This document shows positions 51,401-60,707 of a stretch of DNA of 64,000 bases, in pieces (positions within the stretch are counted from its first letter, which is position 1; every line of letters begins with the position of its first letter). The translations under genes were made by a program, and so were the position numbers. Origin of the DNA: Myxococcales bacterium (lineage in GTDB: Bacteria > Lernaellota > Lernaellaia > Lernaellales > Lernaellaceae); NCBI GenBank assembly GCA_012517325.1, contig JAAYVF010000025.1, positions 62,001 through 126,000 on the forward strand. The letters run 5' to 3'. The notes beneath the pieces are model-generated. The model was not told the DNA's origin. It searched no databases and saw only the letters and a program-made list of their open reading frames with translations.

Positions 51401-52615
51401 ATGAACCGACTAGCGAATTCGGCCGGCGAACCGGCCCGTCATTGGTTGCTCGATCCGGAAGTTTTGTTTCTCAACCACGGTTCGTTCGGCGCCTGCCCGG
51501 CGGCGGTGCTGGACAGACAGCAGGAATTGCGCCGGTTGATGGAGCGCGAACCGCTGGTGTTTCTCGATCGCGAATACTACGGGCGGCTCGACGAAGCGCG
51601 CACGGCCCTGGCGGCCTTCGTCGGGGCGTCGCCCGCGAACCTGGCCTTCGTGCCCAACGCCACCGCCGGCGTCAACGCGGTGGTGCGCTCGTTGCGTTTT
51701 CGCCCCGGCGACGAACTGCTGGTGACCGACCAGGCCTACAACGCCTGCAAAAACGCCCTGCACTACGTCGCCCGGCGCGACGGCGCGACGGTCGTCGTGG
51801 CGCCGTTGCCGTTTCCGGTCGCCGGGCCCGCCGTCGTGCGCGACGCCGTGCTGGCGAAGGTGACCGGCCGCACCCGCCTGGCGCTGATCGATCACATCAC
51901 CAGCCCGACCGCGATCATCCTGCCGGTGGCCGAACTGGTCGCCGAACTCGGCCGGCGCGGCGTCGATACGCTGGTCGACGGCGCTCACGCCCCCGGCATG
52001 GTGCCGCTGGCGCTCGAGGCGCTGGGCGCGGCCTATTACACCGGCAATTGTCACAAATGGCTCTGCGCGCCGAAGGGCGCGGCCTTTTTGCACGTCCGCG
52101 CCGACCGCCAACAAGACCTGCACCCGCTGACCATCAGCCACGGCTACAACGCGCCGGTCGGCGACGGCGAGCGTTTCCAGGTCGAATTCGCCTGGACCGG
52201 CACCTTCGACCCGACGCCCTATCTGTGCGTGCCCGAGGCGATCCGCTTCCTGGAACGCCTCGCGCCCGGCGGCTGGCCCGAAATCATGGAGCGCAATCAT
52301 CGTCTGGCGGTGGCCGGCCGGCGGATTCTCACGGCGGCCCTGGGGATTCCCGCGCCCTGCCCCGAGGAGATGCTCGGCTCGATGGCCGCTTTGCCGTTGC
52401 CCGACAGCCCCGAGGAAATCAGCCCGGACTTCCGGCGCGTGCCGCCCTTGCAGGAAAAACTGTTCGCGCGCTACGGCATCGAGATTCCGATCATTCCGTG
52501 GCCGGCGCCGCCCCGCCGCCTGATCCGGCTTTCGGCGCAGCTCTACAATACCGAGGAGCAGTATCACCGGCTGGCCGCGGCGGTCGGCGAGTTGCTGTCC
52601 GCGGAAGCGCGTTGA
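51401..52615 (+). CDS. Class V aminotransferase fold PLP enzyme (isopenicillin N epimerase-like)
   Basis: At 404 aa, the opening FLNHGSFGACPAAVLDRQQELRR is typical of the isopenicillin-N-epimerase/CefD-like branch. The cofactor region DGAHAPGM is followed by TGNCHKWLCAPKG with Schiff-base Lys219. WTGTFDPTPYLCVPEA matches the WTGT motif of this branch. Members act as cysteine desulfurase-like lyases or epimerases. GGAG precedes the ATG by about 10 bases. A possible stem of CCGGC/GCCGG lies in the 172-base gap upstream, with no clear promoter. Confidence 0.87.
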   Translation: MNRLANSAGEPARHWLLDPEVLFLNHGSFGACPAAVLDRQQELRRLMEREPLVFLDREYYGRLDEARTALAAFVGASPANLAFVPNATAGVNAVVRSLRFRPGDELLVTDQAYNACKNALHYVARRDGATVVVAPLPFPVAGPAVVRDAVLAKVTGRTRLALIDHITSPTAIILPVAELVAELGRRGVDTLVDGAHAPGMVPLALEALGAAYYTGNCHKWLCAPKGAAFLHVRADRQQDLHPLTISHGYNAPVGDGERFQVEFAWTGTFDPTPYLCVPEAIRFLERLAPGGWPEIMERNHRLAVAGRRILTAALGIPAPCPEEMLGSMAALPLPDSPEEISPDFRRVPPLQEKLFARYGIEIPIIPWPAPPRRLIRLSAQLYNTEEQYHRLAAAVGELLSAEAR

Positions 52616-52676
52616 TTTGACTTTCCGTCGGCGCCGGCCGGATACTCGACCGGATTCGAAAGAAAGGGACCGCGAA

Positions 52677-54251
52677 ATGGCGCCGGATCGAGGGCCGAGT
52701 GAAAAGCCGGCCGGAAAAAGCGACCGTCCGACCCTCGTGCTCGCCGGGTGGGTGACGCTGTTTCTGCTGCTGACGCTGGTCGGGGCGTGGCGCGTTTTGC
52801 CCACGCCGTTCTCGGGGCCGCATTCGGGCGTCTCGGCCCATTTTTGCGTCATGGCGCGGACCTTCGCCCACGACGGCCTCGCGGCGCGCGGTTTCGTGCC
52901 GCTCCAGAACAATCCGCCCTATGGCCGCGAGTTGGATCTCTCGACGCACTGGCCGCCGTTGTTCACGATTTTGTTGAGCCTGTTGTTTCAGGTGTTCGGC
53001 GCGACCGAACTGACGGCGCGCGGCTTCATGCTGCTGATTCTGCTGGGCAACGCGACGCTGATTTTTTTGTTGTTGCGCCGAGTCGACGGGACGCCGGCGG
53101 GCTTGCTCGGCGTACTGGCGTTTCTGGCCCAGCCGATCGTGATGATGTTCGGCCTGCTGGTGATCCACCTGCACCTGGCGATTTTTTTCACGCTGGCCGC
53201 CGGCTATTGCCTGCTGAACGTCGAGCGCGACGGTCGCCGGTGGGGCTTCGCGGCGGTCGGGCTGGCCTATCTGGCGGTCTGGACTTCCTGGGAGCCGCTG
53301 CTGTTTTTCTTTTGCCTGTGGCTCGCCGGTTGGTGGTTTCAGGGCAAGTCGCTGCGCCGCTGGGGGCTGGCTTGCTGCGCGGCCGCGCTGCTGGCGATCG
53401 CCTCGGTGTTCGCGTTGTATTTCGTCCAATATCCCGACCGTTTTCTCGAACTGACGCACGTCGTGCGCTTCCGCCTCGGCCTGCAGAGCAATTACGCGCC
53501 CGGGTGGGCCGACACGCAGCCGGCGACCGCCGCGGTGCTGTTCCGCTATTGGAAGTACCTGCTGCTGCTCGAGCCCTTGAGCCTGTTGGCGCTGGGCACG
53601 CTGATCGTCCTGGGCCTGCGGGCGCGGCGCGCCCTGGAGGGCAACCCGACGGCGATTCTGCTCGGCGGCTGGTTCGGGTTGTGGGCGGTTTGGTTCGGGC
53701 TGTTGCGCGGCCACGGCTATTTTCACGAGTACCAGCTCATCATCGCGCTGCCCGTTTTGTCGTTGGGCGCGGGCCTGGTCTTCGCCGCGCTGATGCGTCT
53801 GGCGCGGACCCGCTTCGCCGGCGAAACGGTGGGCGTGGTGGTGCCGCTGGTGGTGGCGCTGGTCGTGCCGTTTCTGCTGAGCCGCGAACTGGCGGTCGAC
53901 ACCGTCGTCAAGCTGCGCGTACCCGAAGCGGTCGATCCGCTGGTCACGCACGGGCGGCACATCCGCGCCGCGACGCCGGCCGACGCCGTGGTGCTCTCGC
54001 CCTACGGCAACATGTTGGTCGCCTTTTACGCGCAGCGGCACCAGATCCGCGACGTCAAGGACGATGACGCGCTGGACCGCGTCCTGGAGCGCGCGGACGC
54101 CTTGTTCGCCTCGACCGCGCCGGTCTATCTCGCGCTGCTGCCGTCGGATCTGCCGAAGTTTTCGCGCGCCCTGAGCCGCTATACCGTGGCGGCGATGGAC
54201 CACGAACTGCTGTTGCTCGCGGTGCGCGACCGCCCGCCCCCCGCCATTTGA
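52677..54251 (+). CDS. Multipass membrane protein, GT39-like (glycosyltransferase-type)
   Basis: I start at the ATG at 52677 (524 aa) behind AAAGGGA; a TTG at 52617 adds 20 charged residues. About ten membrane segments follow. The first external loop contains HDGLAARGFVPLQNNPPYGRELDLSTHWPP, the loop type seen in polyprenyl-sugar transferases (acidic and His residues before the second helix). The C-terminal soluble part (RAATPADAVVLSPYGNM...) resembles the small lumenal domain of the 28917 protein. The target of any transfer is unknown. Confidence 0.7.
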   Translation: MAPDRGPSEKPAGKSDRPTLVLAGWVTLFLLLTLVGAWRVLPTPFSGPHSGVSAHFCVMARTFAHDGLAARGFVPLQNNPPYGRELDLSTHWPPLFTILLSLLFQVFGATELTARGFMLLILLGNATLIFLLLRRVDGTPAGLLGVLAFLAQPIVMMFGLLVIHLHLAIFFTLAAGYCLLNVERDGRRWGFAAVGLAYLAVWTSWEPLLFFFCLWLAGWWFQGKSLRRWGLACCAAALLAIASVFALYFVQYPDRFLELTHVVRFRLGLQSNYAPGWADTQPATAAVLFRYWKYLLLLEPLSLLALGTLIVLGLRARRALEGNPTAILLGGWFGLWAVWFGLLRGHGYFHEYQLIIALPVLSLGAGLVFAALMRLARTRFAGETVGVVVPLVVALVVPFLLSRELAVDTVVKLRVPEAVDPLVTHGRHIRAATPADAVVLSPYGNMLVAFYAQRHQIRDVKDDDALDRVLERADALFASTAPVYLALLPSDLPKFSRALSRYTVAAMDHELLLLAVRDRPPPAI

Positions 54252-54261
54252 ATTTCGTCGG

Positions 54262-55659
54262 TCAGCCGAGAATCGAAGCCGCGCGGCGCAGGATGATTTT
54301 CACCTGGCTGAACGACCGGATTTCGCCGAGCAGGCCGCGGATGATGCGCGGGCGCAGGTAGAAGCGCAGGTTGGCGCGGCGGATGCGCCGCTTCCAGTCG
54401 CGCAATTCCAGGCTGGGATGGGCGAAGGGAAATTCGTGGATGTACAGCCGATCGGTCGACAGATCGGCCAGCGCCCCTTTTTCGCGCAGTTCCTCGAAAA
54501 CGCGGGTGCCGGGTAGGGGCAGGAAATTGAAAAAATTGGCCCGATCGATCGGCAGTTCCAGCGACAACCGCACCGTCGCCTCGATGTCGGCCGTCGTTTC
54601 GCCCGGATAGCCGACGATGAAAAAGCCGGTCAGGCGGATGCGGCTGTTTTCGCGGATCATCCGGGTTTGGCGGCGGATCGTGTCGGTATCCAGGTGCTTG
54701 TTCATCAGTCCGAGCACCCGGTCGCTGCCCGATTCGATCCCCAACGCCATCGAGTAACAGCCCGCGCTCTCCAGCAGGCGCACCAGCTCCGGCGTCATGG
54801 TGTCCAGCCGCACCCCGGAAGTCAGATTCAGCCAGTACCGCCGTCCCGCCGCTTGCAGGGAGTCGCACAGTTCGCGCAAGTAGTCGCCGTGCACGACCAT
54901 CGCGCTGTCCTGGAGGTGAAATTCGCGGAAGCCGTAGCGGTCGGCCAGGTAATGCATTTCGGCGACGACTTGCGCCGCCGGCCGTCGCCGCACCCGCCGG
55001 CCGAACAGCCGTTCCGAGGCGCAGAAACGGCAGGCATGCGGACAGCCGCGACCGGTGATGATCGGCGCCACCCGGTCCTCGCGGGAAAAAATGCCGTTGG
55101 GCTGCAGGGGGTAGCGCTCCGGCCGCAACAGATCCCAGGCGGGCATCGCCGGCAGTTCCGCCGGATCGGGAAACCGGCGGGGATTGAGGCGGATCGTTTC
55201 GCCGTCGCGCCAGACGAGGTTTTCCAGCGTCGCGGCGGCGAACAGCGCCGGATCGTCCAGCAGCGCCGCGGCCAGGCGGGGCAAGGCGGCTTCGCCCTCC
55301 CCCAGGATGCCGGCGGTCAGTTCCGGAATCGCCGCCATCGTTTCGGCCGGCAAGGCGGTGAAATGCGGCCCGCCCATGATCAGCGGTCGCGCCGGCCGGT
55401 CGGCTTTCAGCGCGCGGGCGATCGCCGCGGCCGCGGTGAATTCGCAGGAATAGGCCGTCAGGCCGACGAGATCGTAGGGCCGGGCGGTTTCGGCGACCGC
55501 CTCGGGCGACAGATCGGCCAGGGCGACGTCGAGAATGGCCGGTTCAAAACCGGCGTCGCGCAAGGAGGCGGCCAGATAACCCAACCCCAGGTGCGGCTGC
55601 AGGATATACGGGGATTTTCCTGCCTTGCGCGGCGCGATCAGGAGAATCGTGGCGCCCAT
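54262..55659 (-). CDS. B12-binding radical SAM protein
   Basis: This 465-aa protein starts at 55659, 2 bases after the upstream radical-SAM gene ends. The N-terminal cobalamin-binding fold has YLAASLRDAGFEPAILDVALADL, IMGGPHFTALP and GILGEGEAALPRL. The radical SAM motif is GCPHACRFCAS (CxxxCxxC), followed by GIESGSDRVLGLMNK and FFIVGYPGET. Such enzymes methylate unactivated carbons or perform ring and bond formation. The C-terminal 80 residues are basic and helical, like those of the 57104 protein. It is the second gene of a two-gene minus-strand operon. Confidence 0.9.
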   Translation of the reverse strand: MGATILLIAPRKAGKSPYILQPHLGLGYLAASLRDAGFEPAILDVALADLSPEAVAETARPYDLVGLTAYSCEFTAAAAIARALKADRPARPLIMGGPHFTALPAETMAAIPELTAGILGEGEAALPRLAAALLDDPALFAAATLENLVWRDGETIRLNPRRFPDPAELPAMPAWDLLRPERYPLQPNGIFSREDRVAPIITGRGCPHACRFCASERLFGRRVRRRPAAQVVAEMHYLADRYGFREFHLQDSAMVVHGDYLRELCDSLQAAGRRYWLNLTSGVRLDTMTPELVRLLESAGCYSMALGIESGSDRVLGLMNKHLDTDTIRRQTRMIRENSRIRLTGFFIVGYPGETTADIEATVRLSLELPIDRANFFNFLPLPGTRVFEELREKGALADLSTDRLYIHEFPFAHPSLELRDWKRRIRRANLRFYLRPRIIRGLLGEIRSFSQVKIILRRAASILG

Positions 55660-55661
55660 CG

Positions 55662-57002
55662 TCAGCCCGCCCCCTGGCATCCGGCGGCCGAAATCGCCGT
55701 CGCCTCGCGATCACGTTCCAGGGCGTTGTAAACGCAGGAAGGCCCCAGACCGTCGGCGGTGATGTAAAACTTGTTGCAATGCAGGGCATCGGCGAAATCG
55801 AAAACGTCGGGATCGCGGAAGTGTTCGATCACCATCGTCAGCAGGTGCGGGTTGTACGGCATGTCGTCGAGGTTGCCGACGTGGCGAAGCATGGCGCCCA
55901 GCGCCCGGCGATGTCGCCAGGCGAGCGGCAGCGCCCGCGGCGAAAGCAGCCGGTTCAGCGGCATGAAATCGCGCTCGGCCAGCGCCAGCGCCATCGGATA
56001 GAAACAGGTTTTCGGCTGGTAGTCGGCGTTTTTGGTCGTTTGCCACAAGCGTTTGGAAATATTCATGAAGGCCAGGAAATCGTCGGGCGTCAGGCGGCCG
56101 CCGCTCCAACGGGCCAGTTCCCGCATGACGGCAAAGGCGGTCGTGGCGGCCAAGCCGGCGTTTTCCGGTTCGCGACCCAAGCGGGAAGCGGGCAGAAACG
56201 ACACTTGCTGAATGCGCGGCGTGCGGATCGCCAGATCCATCACCGGACCGATCTGATCCTCGTTGACGCCGGACAGCACCATGCAGGCCAGCAGGATCTT
56301 CATCTCGTTTTGCACGAGATTTTCGAGCGCCCGTTGTTTTTCGTCCAACAAATCCAGGCCGCGCAGCCGGCGGTAGGCCTCGCGCGAAAAACCGTCGAAT
56401 TGCAGAAAGACCCATTCCAGGCCGGCGGCCTTCAATTCGCGGACGTAGGCGGCGTCGCCCAGGCGCAGGCCGTTGGACACCAGCTTCAGCCGATAACCGC
56501 GCTCGCGCAGCAGGCGGACGATCGCGGGCAGATCCTCGCGCAAGGTCGGCTCGCCGCCCTGCAGAAACACCACAGGCAGCTTGCCGGAAGTCGACCGCGC
56601 CAGCGTGTCGAACCAGGCGGTCAGGGTCGGCAGATCGGGTTCCGGGATGAGGGTGTCGTTGGCGGAGGCGAAACAATGCGGGCAGTGCAGATTGCAACGG
56701 CCCGTGACGTCGAGCAGGACGCCGCGCAGCGGCGGCAGTTTTTCGCCGTGCCGGTAAAAGCGCCGGCGCGAAGATCCGTCGTGCGGGCCGACGATTTTCA
56801 AGACGCGGTCGAAAAAGCCGGCGTCCTCCGGATAAGGCGCTTCGCGGGAACCGCAGGCCGCGCAGGTCGAGCGAAAAAACAGTTGGCCGTCACGTTGGAA
56901 AATCGCGGCGTCGACGGTGGCGCCGCATTGCCGGCAAGTGGTTGTAGTCCGTCGCAATTCCGCCTGGTTCGGTGTCGCTGTTGTTTTGTCCGAAGCTGTC
57001 AT
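55662..57002 (-). CDS. Radical SAM protein, MJ0619/tetraether-lipid-synthase-like
   Basis: At 446 aa, an N-terminal CxxC pair at 23/26 and another at 47/50 form a small metal-binding domain (CRQCGATVDAAIF...CAACG). The radical SAM site is CNLHCPHC at 103-110, with FLQGGEPTLREDLP following. The C-terminus has further Cys in TCFYP, HCNKFYITADGLGPSCVYN and GCQGAG. From memory, an N-terminal CxxC ribbon plus a late C-x-Y...DG...P-x-C-x-YN region characterises MJ0619/Tes-type enzymes that join lipid chains; here the Pro is missing but the rest fits. It is divergent from another B12 radical-SAM gene. Confidence 0.72.
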   Translation of the reverse strand: MTASDKTTATPNQAELRRTTTTCRQCGATVDAAIFQRDGQLFFRSTCAACGSREAPYPEDAGFFDRVLKIVGPHDGSSRRRFYRHGEKLPPLRGVLLDVTGRCNLHCPHCFASANDTLIPEPDLPTLTAWFDTLARSTSGKLPVVFLQGGEPTLREDLPAIVRLLRERGYRLKLVSNGLRLGDAAYVRELKAAGLEWVFLQFDGFSREAYRRLRGLDLLDEKQRALENLVQNEMKILLACMVLSGVNEDQIGPVMDLAIRTPRIQQVSFLPASRLGREPENAGLAATTAFAVMRELARWSGGRLTPDDFLAFMNISKRLWQTTKNADYQPKTCFYPMALALAERDFMPLNRLLSPRALPLAWRHRRALGAMLRHVGNLDDMPYNPHLLTMVIEHFRDPDVFDFADALHCNKFYITADGLGPSCVYNALERDREATAISAAGCQGAG

Positions 57003-57053
57003 ATTGTTACCCGTTTTTCCCGCCCGGCCACACTGGGTCGGTGGAAATGAATC

Positions 57054-57074
57054 AACTATTGTACAATAATAGTT
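57054..57074. promoter_or_regulatory. Inverted repeat in the divergent radical-SAM promoter region
   Basis: AACTATT (57054-57060) and AATAGTT (57068-57074) flank a 7-base centre GTACAAT. It is AT-rich inside GC-rich DNA and lies between divergent start codons (57002 and 57104). It could be an operator or hold the -10 elements of both directions. Confidence 0.5.
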
Positions 57075-57103
57075 TACCGAAGAGCAGGGAGGACGGCTGA
57101 TTA

Positions 57104-58483
57104 ATGGATCGCGTTTTGCTGGTGCGTTCGCCGGCCGGCCGCTTGTACAAAACAGCCGGTCCGGACCCGGGATTGGGTTATCTGAAAACCGCCCTGGTCC
57201 GGCAAGGCGCGCTGACGCTGGTCTATGACGCCTGGCAGCTCCCGCGATTCGTGCCCGATTTCTCCCGCGTGGTGCGCGACTTCGTGCCCGATGTAGTCGG
57301 TTTCAAAATGTGCACCGCCGACCTTCCCGAAGTGACCCGCCTGGTGGATCGGACGGCGGCCAACGCGCCGGACGCGGCGATTATCGTCGGCGGCCCGTAT
57401 CCGACAGGGATGCGCGAGAATCTGTTTCAAGCGCTGCCGCCCGAGGTTGCCGCCGGTTTCGCGGGCGAGGCCGAGCGGGCTTTGCCGGCCTGGCTGCGCG
57501 CCCGTCGTGGCGACGGCGATCCGGCGGCGGTGCCCGGTCTGATCGTTCGGGAAAACGGCGGCGTCACGGTGCGACCGCAGGATTTCCCCGCGGACCTGGA
57601 TGCGCTGGATTATCCGGATTACGCCGACATGCCATTGTCCCGTTATCCGGTCGATTACGAGGGCCACCCGTACTTGCCGGTGGTGACGACTCGCGGCTGT
57701 CCTTACGGCTGCGCCTACTGCTCGGCCGGCCTGATCAACGGTCGCCGGCTTCGGCGGCGCTCGGCGGAGCACATCGCGGAAGAGGTTTACCGCTACCGCC
57801 GGGACTTCGGCGCCGAACATTTCGACATCGCCGACGACAATTTCACGCACGTCAAGGAACACGTGCTGGCGGTTTGCGAAGCCTTGCAGCGGCGCGTTCC
57901 CGGAATGAAATGGCGTTGCCCCAACGGCATCCGGCTCGATACGTTGGACGAGGATATCCTGCGGGCGATGGAAGGAGCCGGCTGCGAGGAAGTTTATGTC
58001 GGAATTGAAACCGGCTCGGAGCGCGTGGCCGCCGCGATGAACCGCGGCGTCACCCCGGCGGTGCTGCGGGAGAAAGTGGAACTCCTGCGCCGGGTGACGA
58101 AATTCCGCGTTTTCGGATTTTTTCTGATCGGCTTCCCGACCGAGGAAGAAGCGGATCTGCGCGCCACGCTGCGGCTCGCGCTCGGCCTGCCGCTCGATCT
58201 GGCGTCGTTTTTCTATTTTACGCCGCATCCGGGCACGCGCATTTTTCAGGAACTGGTCGGCGCCGGCGCGATTCCCCCCGTCGGCGATCACGGTTTTTAC
58301 GAGCGGCTCGGCCGCTTGCCGCGCCGGGTTTCCGAGCGGCGATTGCGCTGGTGGCAAAAATACGCCTACGCGCGCTTCTACCTGCGGCCCCGGCAGTTGC
58401 GGCTTTTGTGGCAGCGGATGAAACAACCCGCGCAGGCGAGGCGACTGTTGCGCCGGATCCTCAACGTCTGGTTGGAACGCTGA
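57104..58483 (+). CDS. B12-binding radical SAM protein (second)
   Basis: At 459 aa, the cobalamin domain (about 1-165) includes GLGYLKTALVRQGALTLVYDAW, IIVGGPYPTGM and GFAGEAERALP. The radical SAM core has TTRGCPYGCAYCSAG (CxxxCxxC) near 200, DIADDNFTHVKEHVL, EVYVGIETGSERV and FGFFLIGFPTEEE. The closing 70 residues are rich in Arg and Trp. GGGAGG lies upstream. It is an architectural twin of the 54262 protein, on the opposite strand, and is followed two bases later by a GT2 gene. Confidence 0.9.
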   Translation: MDRVLLVRSPAGRLYKTAGPDPGLGYLKTALVRQGALTLVYDAWQLPRFVPDFSRVVRDFVPDVVGFKMCTADLPEVTRLVDRTAANAPDAAIIVGGPYPTGMRENLFQALPPEVAAGFAGEAERALPAWLRARRGDGDPAAVPGLIVRENGGVTVRPQDFPADLDALDYPDYADMPLSRYPVDYEGHPYLPVVTTRGCPYGCAYCSAGLINGRRLRRRSAEHIAEEVYRYRRDFGAEHFDIADDNFTHVKEHVLAVCEALQRRVPGMKWRCPNGIRLDTLDEDILRAMEGAGCEEVYVGIETGSERVAAAMNRGVTPAVLREKVELLRRVTKFRVFGFFLIGFPTEEEADLRATLRLALGLPLDLASFFYFTPHPGTRIFQELVGAGAIPPVGDHGFYERLGRLPRRVSERRLRWWQKYAYARFYLRPRQLRLLWQRMKQPAQARRLLRRILNVWLER

Positions 58484-58485
58484 CC

Positions 58486-59274
58486 ATGACGGCGACTACC
58501 TACTTCGTCATCCCGATATACAACGAAGCCGGCAACATCGGCCGGGTGGTTTCCGATATCGCGACGCGATTTCCGGCCGGCGACTGGCGGGTCGTGGTCG
58601 TGGACGACGGCAGCCAGGACGAATCGGCGGCCATTCTGGCCGGTTTGTCGACGCGATTCGGCGACCAGGTGGTCGTCGTCACCCACGAAATCAATCGCGG
58701 CGTTCCCGCGGCTTTGTCCTCGGGATTCGGCCGCGCGGCGCAAATGGCCGGCGACGGCGATTACCTGCTTTGCATCGAGGGCGACGGCACGAGTAATCCG
58801 GCGCTCTATGAACCGATTCGCGCCGGTCTGGCCGCCGGCAACGAAATCGTGATCGCTTCGCGCTATATCCCCGGCGGCGGCTGGGTCGGATTTCCCTGGC
58901 ATCGCCGACTGATCAGCCGGGTGGGGAATTGGGGCCTGCACCGCTTGTTTCCCTATCCGCACGTCACCGATTTTTCCATTTTTTATCGCGGTTACCGAAT
59001 GAGTTTGGTGAATAAGGTGCTGGCCAGATGGGGCGCTCGGGCTTTTTCCGGCCGATTTTTTTCGGCGAATACCGGTTTTCTGTTTTGCTGTTTGTTCGAA
59101 CGGCCGCCAGTGGCGGAAGTGGCTCATTTCTACGTCTACAACTTGAAGCGCAGCATGACGAAGTTTCGCTTGCGACAGGCGTTGTACGGTTATTTGCCGT
59201 TAATCGCCCGGATTTCTCCTTGGCGGTTGCGCCAAATTTGTCTGGCTGAACGAGCAGTGAAATTTAAAAATTGA
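58486..59274 (+). CDS. Family 2 glycosyltransferase (polyprenyl-phosphate sugar synthase-like)
   Basis: At 262 aa, FVIPIYNEAGNIGRVV starts the GT-A fold, followed by VVVVDDGSQDESAA and the metal-site region CIEGDGTSNPA. GSR is replaced by ASRYIPGGGW. No membrane helix is evident, though the middle is hydrophobic. The ATG lies 2 bases after the radical-SAM stop, so they are co-transcribed. It could glycosylate a polyprenyl phosphate or a lipid made or modified by the radical-SAM enzymes (inference). Confidence 0.85.
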   Translation: MTATTYFVIPIYNEAGNIGRVVSDIATRFPAGDWRVVVVDDGSQDESAAILAGLSTRFGDQVVVVTHEINRGVPAALSSGFGRAAQMAGDGDYLLCIEGDGTSNPALYEPIRAGLAAGNEIVIASRYIPGGGWVGFPWHRRLISRVGNWGLHRLFPYPHVTDFSIFYRGYRMSLVNKVLARWGARAFSGRFFSANTGFLFCCLFERPPVAEVAHFYVYNLKRSMTKFRLRQALYGYLPLIARISPWRLRQICLAERAVKFKN

Positions 59275-59628
59275 AAGAAACACGATCTCAACAAATTCGT
59301 AAAACTATTGAAAAACAGAGTGTTCGTGTCAAAAAAATGAGTCATTATTGAGAAATAATATCGTTAATGAAGAGGTCTTGTGTTCATTTTGTGATGGTTT
59401 TTCAGTTGAAAGAATTTTTCTTTTCTACTCTATCCGACGCTAAACGGGCGACAATTTGGAAAAAATCGACCGGAAAAGACATTTCCCGTAACAAGTGAAA
59501 GGTTTAATGATATTGAGAATGGCATTCGAATTGCAAAATCCGAGGACGATTAATTGTCTTATGGTTTGATTTGCAGCCGGGTTTTTTCGTCGAACTTTCA
59601 ATGGAACGACAATGACAAGGAGGCCTTG
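59275..59628. other. AT-rich 354-base gap
   Basis: The base composition drops sharply compared with both sides. No open frame, strong hairpin or known RNA is recognised. It contains several poly-T and poly-A runs. It probably carries the promoter and a long leader for the 59629 gene, but I found no convincing -35/-10 pair. Confidence 0.5.
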
Positions 59629-60696
59629 ATGAATCGCCCTGCGGTTATCGGCGCTTTTTTACTGTTGAGTTGGTTGTTTTTCGGCACGGCGGCCTTCGCC
59701 GCCGAAACCTTTGTCGTCTATCAGCCGCAGGTCGAGGGATTTGACGCCTCCACGGCCAATGTGGTGGGCCAGTTGCTGGCGACCGAAATGGAAAGGCAGG
59801 ACGGCGCGAAAGCGGCTTATGTCGCGGGCGACACCGCTTGCGGCGACGAAGCCTGCGCCAAGGCCGCCCTCGCGCAGAACGTCGCGGATGTCGCGGTGGT
59901 CGGCAAGCTGCTCAAACTGGGCAACAAGGCGATCTTCATCGTGACCGTGGTGCGCAAGAATGGCACCACTCCGATGCGCCTGACCGCCGATGACGTGGGC
60001 GAACTCGACCGGTTGATGCCGCGCCTCGCGCACGCCATCTATACCGGCCAGAGCTTCGAGGAAGCGCAAACCGTCACCACCGTTTCCGAGGCCGAACGGC
60101 AAACCTACAAGCGGGTCACGGGTGACTTCAGTTGGGGCCCCGGCATCCAGACCATCGTTCCGGTCGCCGAATCCTACGCCGGCGGCAACGATATCCTGCT
60201 GGGTTTCGTTTTGCCGTTCCGGTATGAGATCGCCAACTGGGGTTTCGAATTCCGGACCGGTATTTACTTCGACGATCAATCCAGCGAGTACAATCACGTC
60301 AGCGAGTTCCCGCTGGATTTCTCCGGTATGTATTATTTCTCGCAGGGTGTCGGCTCGCCGTTCGCCGGCCTCACGGTGGGCATTCATTACCTGAATGTCA
60401 TCGACAAGGTGACCGATGACGAGCAAAAGAAAAACGACCGGGAAATCTGGGAAGGCAAGGCCAAGGCGACGGCCACCGGCAACAGCGATTACCTCGTCGA
60501 CAAGCTGGAGGACAAGGAATGGAATCGCTGGGCCCCTTCGCTGGCGGTCTTCGGCGGTTACGAATTCCTGCGGACCCATACCTTCCACGTGGATGCGCGG
60601 CTGGGCTACCAGTACGACATCATCGGCCTGGACGGCAAAGGCGCGCACGGGCCGTTCCTCGCCGTTCATTTCACCTTCGGTCACGAAGGCAAATAG
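59629..60696 (+). CDS. Predicted outer-membrane beta-barrel protein with periplasmic N-terminal domain
   Basis: The start at 59629 is set by AAGGAGG 6 bases upstream (355 aa). The signal peptide ends near TAAFAA. Residues about 25-150 form an alpha/beta domain (ETFVVYQPQVEGFDAST, VAVVGKLLKLGNKAIFIVTVV) like the periplasmic domains that sum lipoprotein or TolB-type signals. From about 165 on, alternating aromatic strands (DFSWGPGIQTIVPV, NWGFEFRTGIYF, APSLAVFGGYEF, GPFLAVHFTFG) read as an 8-10-stranded barrel. It is followed by a Cys-rich lipoprotein gene behind a strong ribosome site. Confidence 0.75.
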   Translation: MNRPAVIGAFLLLSWLFFGTAAFAAETFVVYQPQVEGFDASTANVVGQLLATEMERQDGAKAAYVAGDTACGDEACAKAALAQNVADVAVVGKLLKLGNKAIFIVTVVRKNGTTPMRLTADDVGELDRLMPRLAHAIYTGQSFEEAQTVTTVSEAERQTYKRVTGDFSWGPGIQTIVPVAESYAGGNDILLGFVLPFRYEIANWGFEFRTGIYFDDQSSEYNHVSEFPLDFSGMYYFSQGVGSPFAGLTVGIHYLNVIDKVTDDEQKKNDREIWEGKAKATATGNSDYLVDKLEDKEWNRWAPSLAVFGGYEFLRTHTFHVDARLGYQYDIIGLDGKGAHGPFLAVHFTFGHEGK

Positions 60697-60707
60697 GGGA
60701 GGTCCAG

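Noticed and set aside
52617-52676. A TTG start for the GT39-like protein.
   Set aside because: It lies only 2 bases after the aminotransferase stop with no ribosome site, whereas the ATG at 52677 has AAAGGGA.
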